64,000 nt of DNA from Actinomycetota bacterium (GCA_009702045.1 WLIV01000009.1:1-64000), one strand, 5' to 3'. Counted from the stretch's first letter, positions 41,553-49,890 are shown. Notes: a model not told the origin generated them from the letters alone. Made by a program: numbers and translations.

Positions 41553-42754
41553 GCATTCCCGCACGAACTCCGGTGATCGGCGAACGCAACGCCGTCATCT
41601 CCGGTATCGGCCAGTCGGCCGTTGGGCGCAAGCTCGGCCGCACCGGTATCTCGCTCACGGTGGAGGCTGCGCTTGCGGCGATCGCCGATGCTGGACTCAC
41701 GCGTGATGACATCGACGGCGTGGCGTCGTATCCCGGTGCGATGGACGCGTCGCCTGGAATGGCGCCCACCGGTGTGCCCGAACTGAAGGACGCTCTGCGG
41801 CTGAAGGTGAACTGGTTCTCCGGTGGTGGCGAGGTGCCGGCGCAGCTCGGTGCCGTGTTCAACGCCGTCGCCGCCGTCTCGTGCGGCCTGGCCAACCACG
41901 TGCTCGTCTTCCGCACCGTCAACGAATCGACAGCGCAGACCGCCGGTCGCCGTGCCAGCGTCGTCGGTTCGGGAGGCAGCCGGATTGGTGGCGCGATGCA
42001 ATATCTCGTCCCATTCCATGCCGTGTCGGCTGCGAACTGGGTGGGTATGTACGCCCAGCGCTACATGCACGAGTACGGCCTGCAACGCGAGCACCTCGGC
42101 CAGATCGCGCTCAACGCCCGTCGTCATGCCGCATTGAACCCGCGGGCGATCTTTCGCGACCCGCTGACCATGGACGATTACATGAATGCCCGCATGGTCT
42201 CGTGGCCGCTCGGTCTGTACGACTGCGATATTCCCTGCGACGGTTCGGTAGCGCTGATCGTGTCCCGCGCGGATGCGGCACCCGACCTCAAGCAGGTCGT
42301 GCGCATCGAATCGATCGGTTCGGCACTGCACGGTCGCGACAGCTGGGACCAGCGTGAGGATCTCACCACCATGGCCAGTCACGATGCCGCGAAGATGATG
42401 TGGTCGCGCACTGATCTGAAGCCCACCGACGTGGACTCCGCGCATCTGTACGACGGGTTCTCGTACCTGTGCATGCAGTGGCTGGAGGCGCTGGGCTTCT
42501 TCCCCAAGGGTGAGGCTGCAGGCTTCCTCGAGGGTGGCGAGTCGCGTATCGGCCTCGGGGGCGAACTGCCGTTGAACACCAACGGCGGCCAGTTGTCGGC
42601 CGGTCGTTTGCACGGCTACGGCTACTTGCACGAGGCATGCGTACAGCTGCGTGGCGAGGGTGGCGATCGTCAGGTGCAGGGTGCCGAAGTGTCGGTCGTC
42701 GGTGCTGGCGGCGGCCCACTCGGTGGCTGCATCTTGCTCACCAAGGACCGCTGA
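41549..42754 (+). CDS. Lipid-transfer-protein-type thiolase (aldolase candidate)
   Basis: 401 residues, the second SCP-x/Ltp-like protein of the window. Shared with the 22404 protein: Y-D-C-D-I-P-C-D-G-S-V-A, H-L-Y-D-G-F-S, N-T-N-G-G-Q-L-S-A-G-R-L-H-G. No C-terminal C-x-G-G-G thiolase motif. With its DUF35 partner it probably cleaves a beta-hydroxyacyl-CoA by retro-aldol reaction. Followed 2 nt later by an APH-fold kinase gene, a conserved-looking association worth noting. Confidence 0.86.
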   Translation: MSIPARTPVIGERNAVISGIGQSAVGRKLGRTGISLTVEAALAAIADAGLTRDDIDGVASYPGAMDASPGMAPTGVPELKDALRLKVNWFSGGGEVPAQLGAVFNAVAAVSCGLANHVLVFRTVNESTAQTAGRRASVVGSGGSRIGGAMQYLVPFHAVSAANWVGMYAQRYMHEYGLQREHLGQIALNARRHAALNPRAIFRDPLTMDDYMNARMVSWPLGLYDCDIPCDGSVALIVSRADAAPDLKQVVRIESIGSALHGRDSWDQREDLTTMASHDAAKMMWSRTDLKPTDVDSAHLYDGFSYLCMQWLEALGFFPKGEAAGFLEGGESRIGLGGELPLNTNGGQLSAGRLHGYGYLHEACVQLRGEGGDRQVQGAEVSVVGAGGGPLGGCILLTKDR

Positions 42755-42756
42755 AC

Positions 42757-44115
42757 ATGCCCGACGACGACGCCAAGATCATTGCCTGGTTGGAAGGGCT
42801 GCTCGGTGGCAAGGTCGTCTCCTGGTCGCGTCAGCCACGTTGGCGGCCGATGTGGTTCGTCGACATCGAACGCAACGGCGTCGTCGAACGCGTCGTCGAA
42901 CGCGTCGTCGTGCGCGGCGAGCGCAGCGACTCGGTGCAGCAGTTCCCCCTCGATCACGAGATGCGCTTCCAGCAGGTGCTCGAAGCACAGGGAATCGCCG
43001 TGCCCCACGTCTACGGCTGGTGCGACGAACCCCGCGCCTATGCGATGGCGGCAGTACCGGGGCAGCCCGATTTCAAGGGCACTCCTCCGGCCGAACGGGC
43101 CGTGATCGTGGACGAGTATCTGCAGGAGCTCGCGCGTCTCCACACGTTGCCGCTGCAGCCGTTCATCGATGCCGGCATCACCCGCGGCGACTCGCCGGCC
43201 GACGCCGCGCACGTGGGCATCCGTCAGTTCGTGCGCGTGTTCCGCCAGATCAAGGTGCGCCCCGATCCGCTGATGGAGTTCGTGCTCGGCTGGCTCGATC
43301 GCCACCCGCTGCCGCCGTCGGAGCGTGAGGCGCCAGTGGTGTGGGACTCCGGTCAGTTCCACCACATCGATGGGCACTTCACCGCCGTGATGGACGTCGA
43401 ACTTGGTCACCTCGGCGACCCGATGATGGATCTTGCGGCGTGGCGGATGCGCGACACCGTCATCCCCTTCGGCGACTTCAACGCGTTGTTCGACCGTTAC
43501 GCAGAACTGACCGGCGCTCCGGTCGACATGGCCGCGATCCAGTACCACCACTTGTTCTTCACGCTCACGAACACGTTGTCGTTCCACCGGGCGTTGGCCC
43601 AGCCGATTCCCGCCACCGACTACATGACGTACGCCCAGTGGGTCAGCGAGACCAACCTGCACACGATCGAGACGATGGCCGAGTACCTCGGGATCACACT
43701 CGAAGACGTCGAGATCCCCGAGGCCCTCTCCACGCCCGTGTCCGCGCCGCACGAACACCTGTCGCGTTCGCTGCAGTCGATCAAGGTTGACGACCCATTC
43801 GTGGCATACCAGGTGCGCATCGCGTTCAGGCTCGCCCGCCACCTCGAGCGCTTCAACCAGATCGGCGGCGAGGTGCTCGAGCACGATCGGGCCGATATCG
43901 AGGCGATCATCGGCAAGAACGCGCCGCACAGCTGGGACGAGTGCGAGGCACTGCTGGAGGAGTTCGTGCTCGCCGACAACGGCGCGCACGATCTCGAACT
44001 GGTCAAACTGTTCAACCGGCGCTGGCGCCGTTACAAGGCGCTGATGGGCCCCGCTGGTTCGGCGATGGCCGCCCACCATGTGATGCAGCCGCTGGGTACG
44101 TCACTCTTGCCGTGA
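42757..44115 (+). CDS. APH-fold phosphotransferase-like protein with C-terminal extension
   Basis: 452 residues. Residues about 1-300 follow the APH kinase fold, with the catalytic loop changed from H-G-D-x4-N to V-W-D-S-G-Q-F-H: the Asp is kept but the metal-binding Asn is His. The second Asp (M-D-V-E-L-G-H-L-G-D-P) is conserved. About 150 extra residues follow, rich in charged helices (L-A-R-H-L-E-R-F-N-Q-I-G-G), unlike other family members. Kinase activity is therefore uncertain. It is coupled to the thiolase/DUF35 pair, suggesting action on the same CoA ester. A 12-bp tandem repeat near the N-terminus encodes V-V-E-R repeats. Confidence 0.75.
   Translation: MPDDDAKIIAWLEGLLGGKVVSWSRQPRWRPMWFVDIERNGVVERVVERVVVRGERSDSVQQFPLDHEMRFQQVLEAQGIAVPHVYGWCDEPRAYAMAAVPGQPDFKGTPPAERAVIVDEYLQELARLHTLPLQPFIDAGITRGDSPADAAHVGIRQFVRVFRQIKVRPDPLMEFVLGWLDRHPLPPSEREAPVVWDSGQFHHIDGHFTAVMDVELGHLGDPMMDLAAWRMRDTVIPFGDFNALFDRYAELTGAPVDMAAIQYHHLFFTLTNTLSFHRALAQPIPATDYMTYAQWVSETNLHTIETMAEYLGITLEDVEIPEALSTPVSAPHEHLSRSLQSIKVDDPFVAYQVRIAFRLARHLERFNQIGGEVLEHDRADIEAIIGKNAPHSWDECEALLEEFVLADNGAHDLELVKLFNRRWRRYKALMGPAGSAMAAHHVMQPLGTSLLP
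42880..42915 (+). repeat. 12-bp tandem repeat inside kinase gene
   Basis: GTCGTCGAACGC occurs twice and then once more as GTCGTCGTGCGC. It keeps the frame and encodes V-V-E-R, V-V-E-R, V-V-V-R. Copy number could vary between strains by slippage. Confidence 0.6.
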
Positions 44116-44116
44116 C

Positions 44117-45145
44117 TCAGCTGTTGAGGCCGTCCACCCAGGTTTGCAGGCGGCCCCACAGCAGTTCACGAGTGGGGGCGAAGTTGTGCATGTGCGCCAT
44201 CTGCGGGAACCGGGCGAGCACGACTTCAGGCGCCGACTTGTAGGCCATCGGCTCGCGGTCAGGGTCGACGATGACATCCTGAACACCCATGCCGAGGAAT
44301 ACCGGGACATTGATCGCCGCGGCCTCGGTGGCAACTGCTCCTGGCGCCACGCCGAGGATTGCGCACGCAGGTGTGGTGGCCGAGCGCCATACGGGTAGCG
44401 GACCACCCGAGATCGCGTCCATGTCCTGGCGCACGATGTCGCGCGGCTCGTCATCGTGGTGGAACGCCCAGGTCCACATGTGTTCCTCATCGCTGACAGC
44501 GCTGGCCAGGTCGTCGGTGTTGCTGACCGCCATCAGCGCTTCCATGACCTCCGGGTTGAGGATGATCGGTGCGTGCGGAAAACTGCTGCGCACCATCCAC
44601 GGCATCTGCAGGTTGGGCGTTCCCGGCCGCGACGGTACGGACGTGTGTACAGCGCTGTAGCCGAGGATTGCCACGGCGTCGAAGCTGCGCAGTTGGCCTT
44701 GATGGACCACGAGGAAGCAGCCGCCCATCGACTGCCCGATACCGATGGTGTACGGCCGCTCGATGACCGGCAGATCGCCGAGCGAGCCTGCCGCAAGCTT
44801 GGCCACGACATGGTTGACCGCGGCCTGGTTCGCGCGTGAGATCTGCTCCATCGTCAGGAGGTCCGGATCGAACAGGGTGGAGTCGCCCACGTGCAAGTGG
44901 TCGATGGCAACGAACACCCAGCCGCGGTCGGTGTGATACGCGGCCTGGCCACCGGCGGGCCAGTCGGGTAGATCCATTGCGTAGTAACCGCGGCCGTAGC
45001 CACCGCCCGGGAAGCCGAACGCAACGACCGGTCGTGCCGCCAGCGTGGAAGCCGACGGCAGGTGGACCGTCACCGCGAGTTCAGCAGGTCCGCCGACGCC
45101 TGCCTCGGTGGTGACGTCAATACGCAACTGAATGGTGGTTCCCAT
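44117..45145 (-). CDS. Alpha/beta hydrolase family protein
   Basis: 342 residues. Nucleophile elbow G-Q-S-M-G-G, a strand A-F-G-F-P-G-G-G-Y-G-R-G-Y-Y upstream forming the oxyanion region, acid residue in G-V-Q-D-V-I-V-D-P-D, and histidines in M-A-H-M-H-N-F-A-P. Probably an esterase or thioesterase of a little-studied group. ATG 45145 fits the protein start, while the frame runs a further 200 codons upstream across the divergent gene and is not used. It faces the MaoC operon across an operator at 45184. The stop lies 1 nt from the convergent kinase stop. Confidence 0.82.
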   Translation of the reverse strand: MGTTIQLRIDVTTEAGVGGPAELAVTVHLPSASTLAARPVVAFGFPGGGYGRGYYAMDLPDWPAGGQAAYHTDRGWVFVAIDHLHVGDSTLFDPDLLTMEQISRANQAAVNHVVAKLAAGSLGDLPVIERPYTIGIGQSMGGCFLVVHQGQLRSFDAVAILGYSAVHTSVPSRPGTPNLQMPWMVRSSFPHAPIILNPEVMEALMAVSNTDDLASAVSDEEHMWTWAFHHDDEPRDIVRQDMDAISGGPLPVWRSATTPACAILGVAPGAVATEAAAINVPVFLGMGVQDVIVDPDREPMAYKSAPEVVLARFPQMAHMHNFAPTRELLWGRLQTWVDGLNS

Positions 45146-45183
45146 ATGCACTGCCCCCCGGTGTTCGTGTGCGGTTGCGAGCA

Positions 45184-45197
45184 TGACACATTCGTCA
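45184..45197. promoter_or_regulatory. TGAC-N6-GTCA operator, hydrolase/MaoC divergent promoter
   Basis: TGACACATTCGTCA, 38 nt before the minus-strand hydrolase and 32 nt before the MaoC-pair operon. Confidence 0.62.
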
Positions 45198-45229
45198 ACT
45201 AACTTCGTCCACCGGAGAAGGAGGCTGTG

Positions 45230-45703
45230 ATGACCATCGAACGTTTCCCGGTCGAAGAAGGCCACATCATGTTGTTCGCCCGCGCGATCGGCGACACGAA
45301 TCCGGTCTACAGCGACCCAGACTGCGCTGCGGCGAGGGAACTGGGCGGGATCATCGCGTCGCCGACGTTTGTGGCCGGTGGCTCCCAGTTCGACGACGAC
45401 GTCGCCGTGCGTCCGAAGATCGGCCAGCCGTGGTTCGGCTCGGGCCGCACTCCCAGCGGATTCAACCGCGAGGCGGCCGGCCTGCTGCACGCCGAACAGC
45501 ACTTCGAATATCACCGCCCACTGCTCGCGGGCGAGGTGCTCACCACCGTGTTCCGTGAAGGTGAGCGCTGGGAGAAGACCAACCGCAGCGGTGGCACCCT
45601 CAAGTTCGAGGAGTCCGTCACCGAGTACCGCGTGAAGGCCACCAACGAGTTGGTCGTCACAGCGCGCATGATCAAGGTCATGCCGCCCAAGAAGGAGAGC
45701 TGA
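45230..45703 (+). CDS. MaoC-like dehydratase, non-catalytic-type subunit
   Basis: 157 residues of the FAS1-like/MaoC N-terminal hot-dog family. The motif where active hydratases have D-x-N-x2-H reads G-D22-T-N24-P-V-Y27: the catalytic His is Tyr. In HadAB-type and ChsH1-ChsH2 enzymes, one subunit of the pair loses its active site and shapes the substrate tunnel. The following gene supplies the intact motif. Shine-Dalgarno AAGGAGG points to ATG 45230 rather than the GTG three bases upstream. First gene of a three-gene operon. Confidence 0.88.
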   Translation: MTIERFPVEEGHIMLFARAIGDTNPVYSDPDCAAARELGGIIASPTFVAGGSQFDDDVAVRPKIGQPWFGSGRTPSGFNREAAGLLHAEQHFEYHRPLLAGEVLTTVFREGERWEKTNRSGGTLKFEESVTEYRVKATNELVVTARMIKVMPPKKES

Positions 45704-45704
45704 G

Positions 45705-46127
45705 ATGGCATTGAACGCATCCACGCTGAAGGTTGGCGATACGCGCACCGACGTGCTCGTCGACAACCTCACCCGCACCCAGATCGTGCAGTACGCAGGT
45801 GTGTCGGGCGACTACAACCCGCTGCACTCCGATGAGGTGTACACCACGCAGGTCGCCGGCTACCCGTCGGTGTTCGCCCACGGCATGCTCACCATGGGTA
45901 TCACCGGCAAGCTGCTCACCGACTGGGTCGGCGATGGCCGGCTCACCAAGTTCGGCGTGCGCTTCAGCACCCAGGTGTGGCCCGGCGACACGCTCACCGG
46001 CACTGCCACCATCGCCGCGATCCGTGAAGAGGGTGGCCAGTGGTTCGCCGACCTCACCGTCGAGACGGTGAACCAGGACGGCAAGTCGGTCGTCTCCGGC
46101 ACCGCGACGGCGCGGCTCGACGCGTGA
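45705..46127 (+). CDS. MaoC-like (R)-specific enoyl-CoA hydratase, catalytic subunit
   Basis: 140 residues with the complete hydratase-2 motif G-D36-Y-N38-P-L-H41-S-D followed by G-Y-P-S-V-F-A-H-G-M-L-T-M-G. It should add water to a 2-enoyl-CoA with R stereochemistry, together with the preceding subunit. Starts one base after the previous stop. R-hydroxyacyl products fit oxidation by the HSD17B4-type SDRs elsewhere in the window (10299, 24928), in contrast to the crotonase route. Confidence 0.92.
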   Translation: MALNASTLKVGDTRTDVLVDNLTRTQIVQYAGVSGDYNPLHSDEVYTTQVAGYPSVFAHGMLTMGITGKLLTDWVGDGRLTKFGVRFSTQVWPGDTLTGTATIAAIREEGGQWFADLTVETVNQDGKSVVSGTATARLDA

Positions 46128-46567
46128 GCGAACTTGACGGGGTATTCGCGCGGCTGCAGCGGTTGGAAGATCTGCAGGCGATCCACCAGTTGTTCATCGA
46201 CTACGGCCGCAACCTCGACCAGGGCAACTGGGCCGAGTACGCAACCCTGTTCGCCGATGATGGCGAAGTGCTGCTTGGGCCGATGGGTCGCGCGCAGGGT
46301 CCGGACAACATCCGTGCGCTGATGGAGGGTCTGCTGGGCGACAAGATCGGCGAGACGATCCACATCATCTCCAGCCCGGCCGTCGTGCTGGATGGCGACA
46401 CCGCCACCTCCGAGGTGATGTGGACTGTGCTGCATCGCATGGAGGACGGCTCACCCAGACTCACCGCCTGCGGCCGGCACAAGGATCAGTTGGTGCGTCA
46501 GCGCGGCGAGTGGAAGATCCGCAAGCGCCGCGGCTTCGTCGATCTCCCGAGCACGATGACCCCCTGA
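46124..46567 (+). CDS. NTF2/SnoaL-like protein
   Basis: 147 residues of the NTF2-like fold: R-L-E-D-L-Q-A-I-H-Q-L-F-I-D-Y-G-R-N-L-D at the N-terminus, Y-A-T-L-F-A-D-D-G-E-V, and R-G-E-W-K-I-R-K-R-R near the end. Such small proteins are isomerases, dehydratases or binding proteins in polycyclic compound metabolism. GTG 46124 overlaps the MaoC stop by four bases (GTGA), so it is coupled to the MaoC pair. It is followed by a strong hairpin. Confidence 0.83.
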   Translation: MSELDGVFARLQRLEDLQAIHQLFIDYGRNLDQGNWAEYATLFADDGEVLLGPMGRAQGPDNIRALMEGLLGDKIGETIHIISSPAVVLDGDTATSEVMWTVLHRMEDGSPRLTACGRHKDQLVRQRGEWKIRKRRGFVDLPSTMTP

Positions 46568-46608
46568 GGTCAGCGAAACGGCCGTTCGGCGCGCAGTTTC
46601 GGTTCCAC

Positions 46609-46648
46609 GTCGCGGGGGGTACCGCACGTGTGCGGTCAAGCCCGCGAC
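46609..46648. terminator. Long GC hairpin between convergent NTF2-like genes
   Basis: GTCGCGGG (46609-46616) pairs with CCCGCGAC (46641-46648), and inside lies ACCGCAC-GTGCGGT. A two-tier stem of about 15 pairs, 41 nt after one gene and 12 nt after the other. Bidirectional terminator. Confidence 0.6.
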
Positions 46649-46660
46649 ATGAAGGGCAGT

Positions 46661-47086
46661 TCAGCCGATCATGACGGAGCCGTCGGTGGTGCCGTCGATG
46701 ATCACCTTGCGATGGTGGATGCGCCACTTGCCGTCGATCAGTTTGTAGCGGTCGACGTAGCGGCCCCAGTGGTCGAGACCGATGCGGGTGATGACCAGGA
46801 AGTACAGGCGCCCGGTGGCGTTCTGCTCGTCGACGAGTTCGATCTTGTGCGTGGCGCCAAAGTGGCGCACGTAGCTGGGTGTCGCGCCGGTGAGCTTGGT
46901 GCGTGCACCGGTGAAGATCCCGCTGATCTCCGCCTTGCCGGTGTAGGTGCGGTCGGGGAGCTCCATCACCGAGTCCTCGGCGAAGACCTCCATGAGCGGC
47001 TCGAACCGCCCGGCGTCCCCGTTGCTGTTGTACGTGGTGGCGACATCACGAATGCATTCGCGCGCCACGACTTCCCAGATCTCCAT
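46661..47086 (-). CDS. NTF2/SnoaL-like protein
   Basis: 141 residues: F-E-P-L-M-E-V-F-A-E-D-S-V-M-E-L-P-D, G-K-A-E-I-S-G-I-F-T-G, V-R-H-F-G-A-T-H-K, and Y-K-L-I-D-G-K-W-R-I-H-H-R-K at the C-terminus, the usual NTF2-like layout. Not closely alike to the 46124 protein despite adjacency. ATG 47086 has GGAGGGG in front; the GTG further upstream is less likely. It shares an operator region with the SDR at 47169. Confidence 0.82.
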   Translation of the reverse strand: MEIWEVVARECIRDVATTYNSNGDAGRFEPLMEVFAEDSVMELPDRTYTGKAEISGIFTGARTKLTGATPSYVRHFGATHKIELVDEQNATGRLYFLVITRIGLDHWGRYVDRYKLIDGKWRIHHRKVIIDGTTDGSVMIG

Positions 47087-47107
47087 GACCCCTCCAACGC
47101 CCCACAT

Positions 47108-47121
47108 TGACTACATCGTCA
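47108..47121. promoter_or_regulatory. TGAC-N6-GTCA operator, NTF2-like/SDR divergent promoter
   Basis: TGACTACATCGTCA, 21 nt before the minus-strand start and 47 nt before the SDR GTG. The nearby GAGACTAACG (47131-47140) resembles the variant site at 29306. Confidence 0.6.
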
Positions 47122-47168
47122 AGTCCACACGAGACTAACGCTGAACATTCACGACCAAGGAGACATAC

Positions 47169-47930
47169 GTGCAGATCAACGGCTTGCGGGCAATGATCGT
47201 CGGCGGCGCATCGGGCATGGCCCGGGCTACGGCCGAACGCATCGCCAACGGAGGCGGCAAGGTCGCCATCCTCGACCGCGCTGGCAGCGCAGGCGCAGAC
47301 GTCGCCAAGGAACTCGGCGGAGCGTACTTCGAGACCAACATCCTCGACTTCGAGGGCACTGAGGGTGTCATCGCTGACGCCGTTGCGTGGCTCGGTGGCC
47401 TTGATGCGGTCGTCACCACCGCTGGTGGCGGTACCGGCAAGCGCACGCTCACCAAGGACGGCCCGCACCCGCTCGACGAGTTCCGTGCGGTGGTCGACCT
47501 CAACCTGACCGCCACATTCAACATCAACCGTCTCGCCGCCTGGCACATGAGCAAGAACGAGCCCAACGAGGACGAGGAGCGCGGCGTGATCATCAACACC
47601 GCCTCGATCGCCGCCTTCGAGGGGCAGATCGGTCAGATCGCCTACACCGCATCGAAGGCCGGCGTCGCCGGCATGTGCCTGACGATGGCCCGCGATCTCG
47701 GCTCATTCGGCATCCGCGTGAACGCGATTGCGCCGAGCTTGTTCGACACGGGTGCCACCGCTGGTATCCCCAGCGAGTTCTCGGCCATGCTGGTCAAGGA
47801 CGCCGCGTTCCCCAAGCGCATGGGCAAGCCCGACGAGTACGGCCGCCTTGCCGTCGCGATCATCGAGAACCCGATGCTGAACGGCAGTTGTATCCGTCTC
47901 GACGCCGGGCAGCGCTTCGCGCCCAAGTGA
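47169..47930 (+). CDS. SDR family, HSD17B10-like hydroxyacyl-CoA dehydrogenase
   Basis: 253 residues: V-G-G-A-S-G-M-A-R-A-T at the nucleotide loop, Y-T-A-S-K catalytic pair, and N-A-I-A-P-S-L-F-D-T after it. The order F-E-G-Q-I-G-Q-I-A-Y-T-A-S-K is close to type-10 hydroxysteroid dehydrogenases, which oxidise short branched 3-hydroxyacyl-CoAs. AAGGAG precedes the GTG start. Monocistronic, convergent with a hydratase. Confidence 0.88.
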   Translation: MQINGLRAMIVGGASGMARATAERIANGGGKVAILDRAGSAGADVAKELGGAYFETNILDFEGTEGVIADAVAWLGGLDAVVTTAGGGTGKRTLTKDGPHPLDEFRAVVDLNLTATFNINRLAAWHMSKNEPNEDEERGVIINTASIAAFEGQIGQIAYTASKAGVAGMCLTMARDLGSFGIRVNAIAPSLFDTGATAGIPSEFSAMLVKDAAFPKRMGKPDEYGRLAVAIIENPMLNGSCIRLDAGQRFAPK

Positions 47931-47966
47931 CCTGAATTGAACTGACGCTGCCGTGGTGGGCGCGGG

Positions 47967-48722
47967 TCAGACGCCTTGCGTCTTGGCTCGCGCCACCACG
48001 GCGCTCATGTTCTCGTTCAGCGTGTCGCTGCCGACGCCATGGAACCCGCCCTCGCGGGCGATCTCCATGTGCCGATGGTGTGCCTGCTGCACGGGCAGTG
48101 CGCCGGTCTCGTCCCAGTCGCGACGCATCGTGGCGACCATCGCGGCCGGCTGTTCGGCGATCGCCTGCGCAAGCGTGAGGGCGAACTCCAGCAGCGCTTC
48201 GGGCGGCACCACGTGGTTGACCAGGCCGATGCGCAGCGCAGTCTCGGCGTCGACAAAGTTGCCGGTGAGGCTCATCTCGCGGGCTTTGGCCATGCCCACT
48301 CGCCGGGGCAACTCCACCAGCACCGGGCCGGGGTACACGCCCACGCGCAGGTGGGTGTCGGCGAACGCGGCGGCCGTGGAGGCGACGATGAAGTCGCACG
48401 CCAACGCAACCTCGAACCCGCCGGTGACCGCTGGGCCGTTGACGGCGGCGATGACCGGCACCTGGCTGGCCGTCACCGATGCGATGAACGGCGGCAGGTC
48501 CATCAGTTTGTCGGTGCCGAGGTTGCGCAGGTCGAGGCCGGCGCAGAACGCCGTGCCGTTGCCAGTGAGGACGATGCACTTCGCGTCCTGACAGTCAGCC
48601 ATCGCGGCCACGAGCGCGGAGGCGAGCTCAACGTTCACCGCGTTGCGCGCGGCAGGTCGGTTGAGGGTGATGATCGCGACGTCGCCGTGACGTTCGATCA
48701 GTACTACGGGTTCGCCTGGCAT
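47967..48722 (-). CDS. Enoyl-CoA hydratase/isomerase
   Basis: A 251-residue crotonase: L-N-R-P-A-A-R-N-A-V, F-C-A-G-L-D-L-R, V-N-G-P-A-V-T-G-G-F-E, and F-A-D-T-H-L-R-V-G-V-Y-P-G-P, where a small residue replaces the first catalytic Glu region. The second half (G-L-V-N-H-V-V-P-P) is standard. ATG 48722 is 10 nt from an operator, with no Shine-Dalgarno, so a leaderless message is likely. Divergent from the Gfo/Idh gene. Confidence 0.88.
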   Translation of the reverse strand: MPGEPVVLIERHGDVAIITLNRPAARNAVNVELASALVAAMADCQDAKCIVLTGNGTAFCAGLDLRNLGTDKLMDLPPFIASVTASQVPVIAAVNGPAVTGGFEVALACDFIVASTAAAFADTHLRVGVYPGPVLVELPRRVGMAKAREMSLTGNFVDAETALRIGLVNHVVPPEALLEFALTLAQAIAEQPAAMVATMRRDWDETGALPVQQAHHRHMEIAREGGFHGVGSDTLNENMSAVVARAKTQGV

Positions 48723-48732
48723 GCAGCGATTC

Positions 48733-48746
48733 TGACAGATGTGTCA
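48733..48746. promoter_or_regulatory. TGAC-N6-GTCA operator, hydratase/Gfo-Idh divergent promoter
   Basis: TGACAGATGTGTCA, 10 nt before the hydratase ATG and 33 nt before the oxidoreductase ATG. Confidence 0.62.
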
Positions 48747-48779
48747 AACTGGCACCGGGTTGAACGACAGGGGAGTGAC

Positions 48780-49877
48780 ATGGCAGGTTCGCGTCCGTTG
48801 CGAGTGGGCATCATCGGTGTCGGTTGGGGTTCGGTCGTGCAGACGCCCGCGTTCCGGATGGTGCCGCAGTTCGAGGTGACGGCGTTGTGTTCGCGCAACC
48901 CCGAGCGGGTGTCGGCCGCTGGTCAGAAGTTGGGTATCGATGACGTCAGCACCGACTGGCGCACCTTCGTGGAACGCGACGACCTCGACGTCATCTCCAT
49001 CGCCACCCCGGTCGATCTGCATCTTGAGATGACGCTGGCCGCGATCGCTGCCGGTAAGCACGTGCTGGTGGAGAAGCCGGTGGGTGTCAACGCGGAGGAG
49101 ACCGGTCGGATGCTCGCGGCAGCGCAGGCCGCAGGTGTGCAACACGCAGTGTGTTTCGAGTCGCGCTGGGAGCCTGCGCGCTATGCGGTCTGGAAGTCGG
49201 TGCGCAGTGGCTTCCTCGGCGACCCGTACCTCGTACTTGCTCGTACCGGCGCCGATTATTGGCACCCCACACGGGGTGTACAGAGCGAGTGGATGTACCG
49301 CACGGCCGAGGGCGGCGGGTACTTGATGGGTATGGGTTCGCACGATCTGGACTACACGTGCGCGTTGTTCGGCGAGCCCGCGGCGGTGTGCGCCGACCTG
49401 CGCAACAGCGTGCCGCAGCGTCCGCGTGCCGACGGTTCGATGCTCGACGTCGATGCCGACGACTCGTCGGTGTTGTTGCTCCGCATGCAGAACGGTATGA
49501 CCGTCAACATCGCCACCACCGCCATTGCACTGGGCGGCAGCTTCCGCGCCTTCGATGCGTTCGGCAGCGCTGGCTCGTTGTCCATCAACAGTGGCGTGAT
49601 GGGCAACACGGACACGGTCGTGACGGCGTCGTCGGCAGCAACTGGAACCACCGACGTGTTGCCGTCGGTGCATCGAGCCGCCGCCAGCGGTAGTGAGCCG
49701 CCCGCTCGTCGAGCGGGGCCGTCGATTCTGTCGCTCGCATTGATGTTGGAGGACTGGCTGCCGGCGTTCGAGGGGAAGCCCGCCGATGTGCCGACCCTCG
49801 TGGACGGTCACCGGGTCGCGCGCATCATCGACGCCGCCCGCGCCAGCGCCGCCGGTGCCGGCTGGGTCAGCCTGTAA
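48780..49877 (+). CDS. Gfo/Idh/MocA family NAD(P)-dependent oxidoreductase
   Basis: 365 residues. N-terminal Rossmann G-I-I-G-V-G-W-G-S, the family signature V-E-K-P-V-G near residue 100, and a C-terminal alpha/beta domain with G-G-G-Y-L-M-G-M-G-S-H-D-L-D containing the usual catalytic His. Most members act on sugars or cyclitols, but it could serve another hydroxyl compound here. The ATG follows GGGGAG. An in-frame extension to 47976 is an artefact of open frames. It is followed by a family B repeat. Confidence 0.9.
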   Translation: MAGSRPLRVGIIGVGWGSVVQTPAFRMVPQFEVTALCSRNPERVSAAGQKLGIDDVSTDWRTFVERDDLDVISIATPVDLHLEMTLAAIAAGKHVLVEKPVGVNAEETGRMLAAAQAAGVQHAVCFESRWEPARYAVWKSVRSGFLGDPYLVLARTGADYWHPTRGVQSEWMYRTAEGGGYLMGMGSHDLDYTCALFGEPAAVCADLRNSVPQRPRADGSMLDVDADDSSVLLLRMQNGMTVNIATTAIALGGSFRAFDAFGSAGSLSINSGVMGNTDTVVTASSAATGTTDVLPSVHRAAASGSEPPARRAGPSILSLALMLEDWLPAFEGKPADVPTLVDGHRVARIIDAARASAAGAGWVSL

Positions 49878-49890
49878 CTGCCCGCGCCGA

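Noticed and set aside
47131-47140. GAGACTAACG as an extra operator copy
   Set aside because: It resembles the variant at 29306, but the right arm is lost, so it is not counted among the sites.
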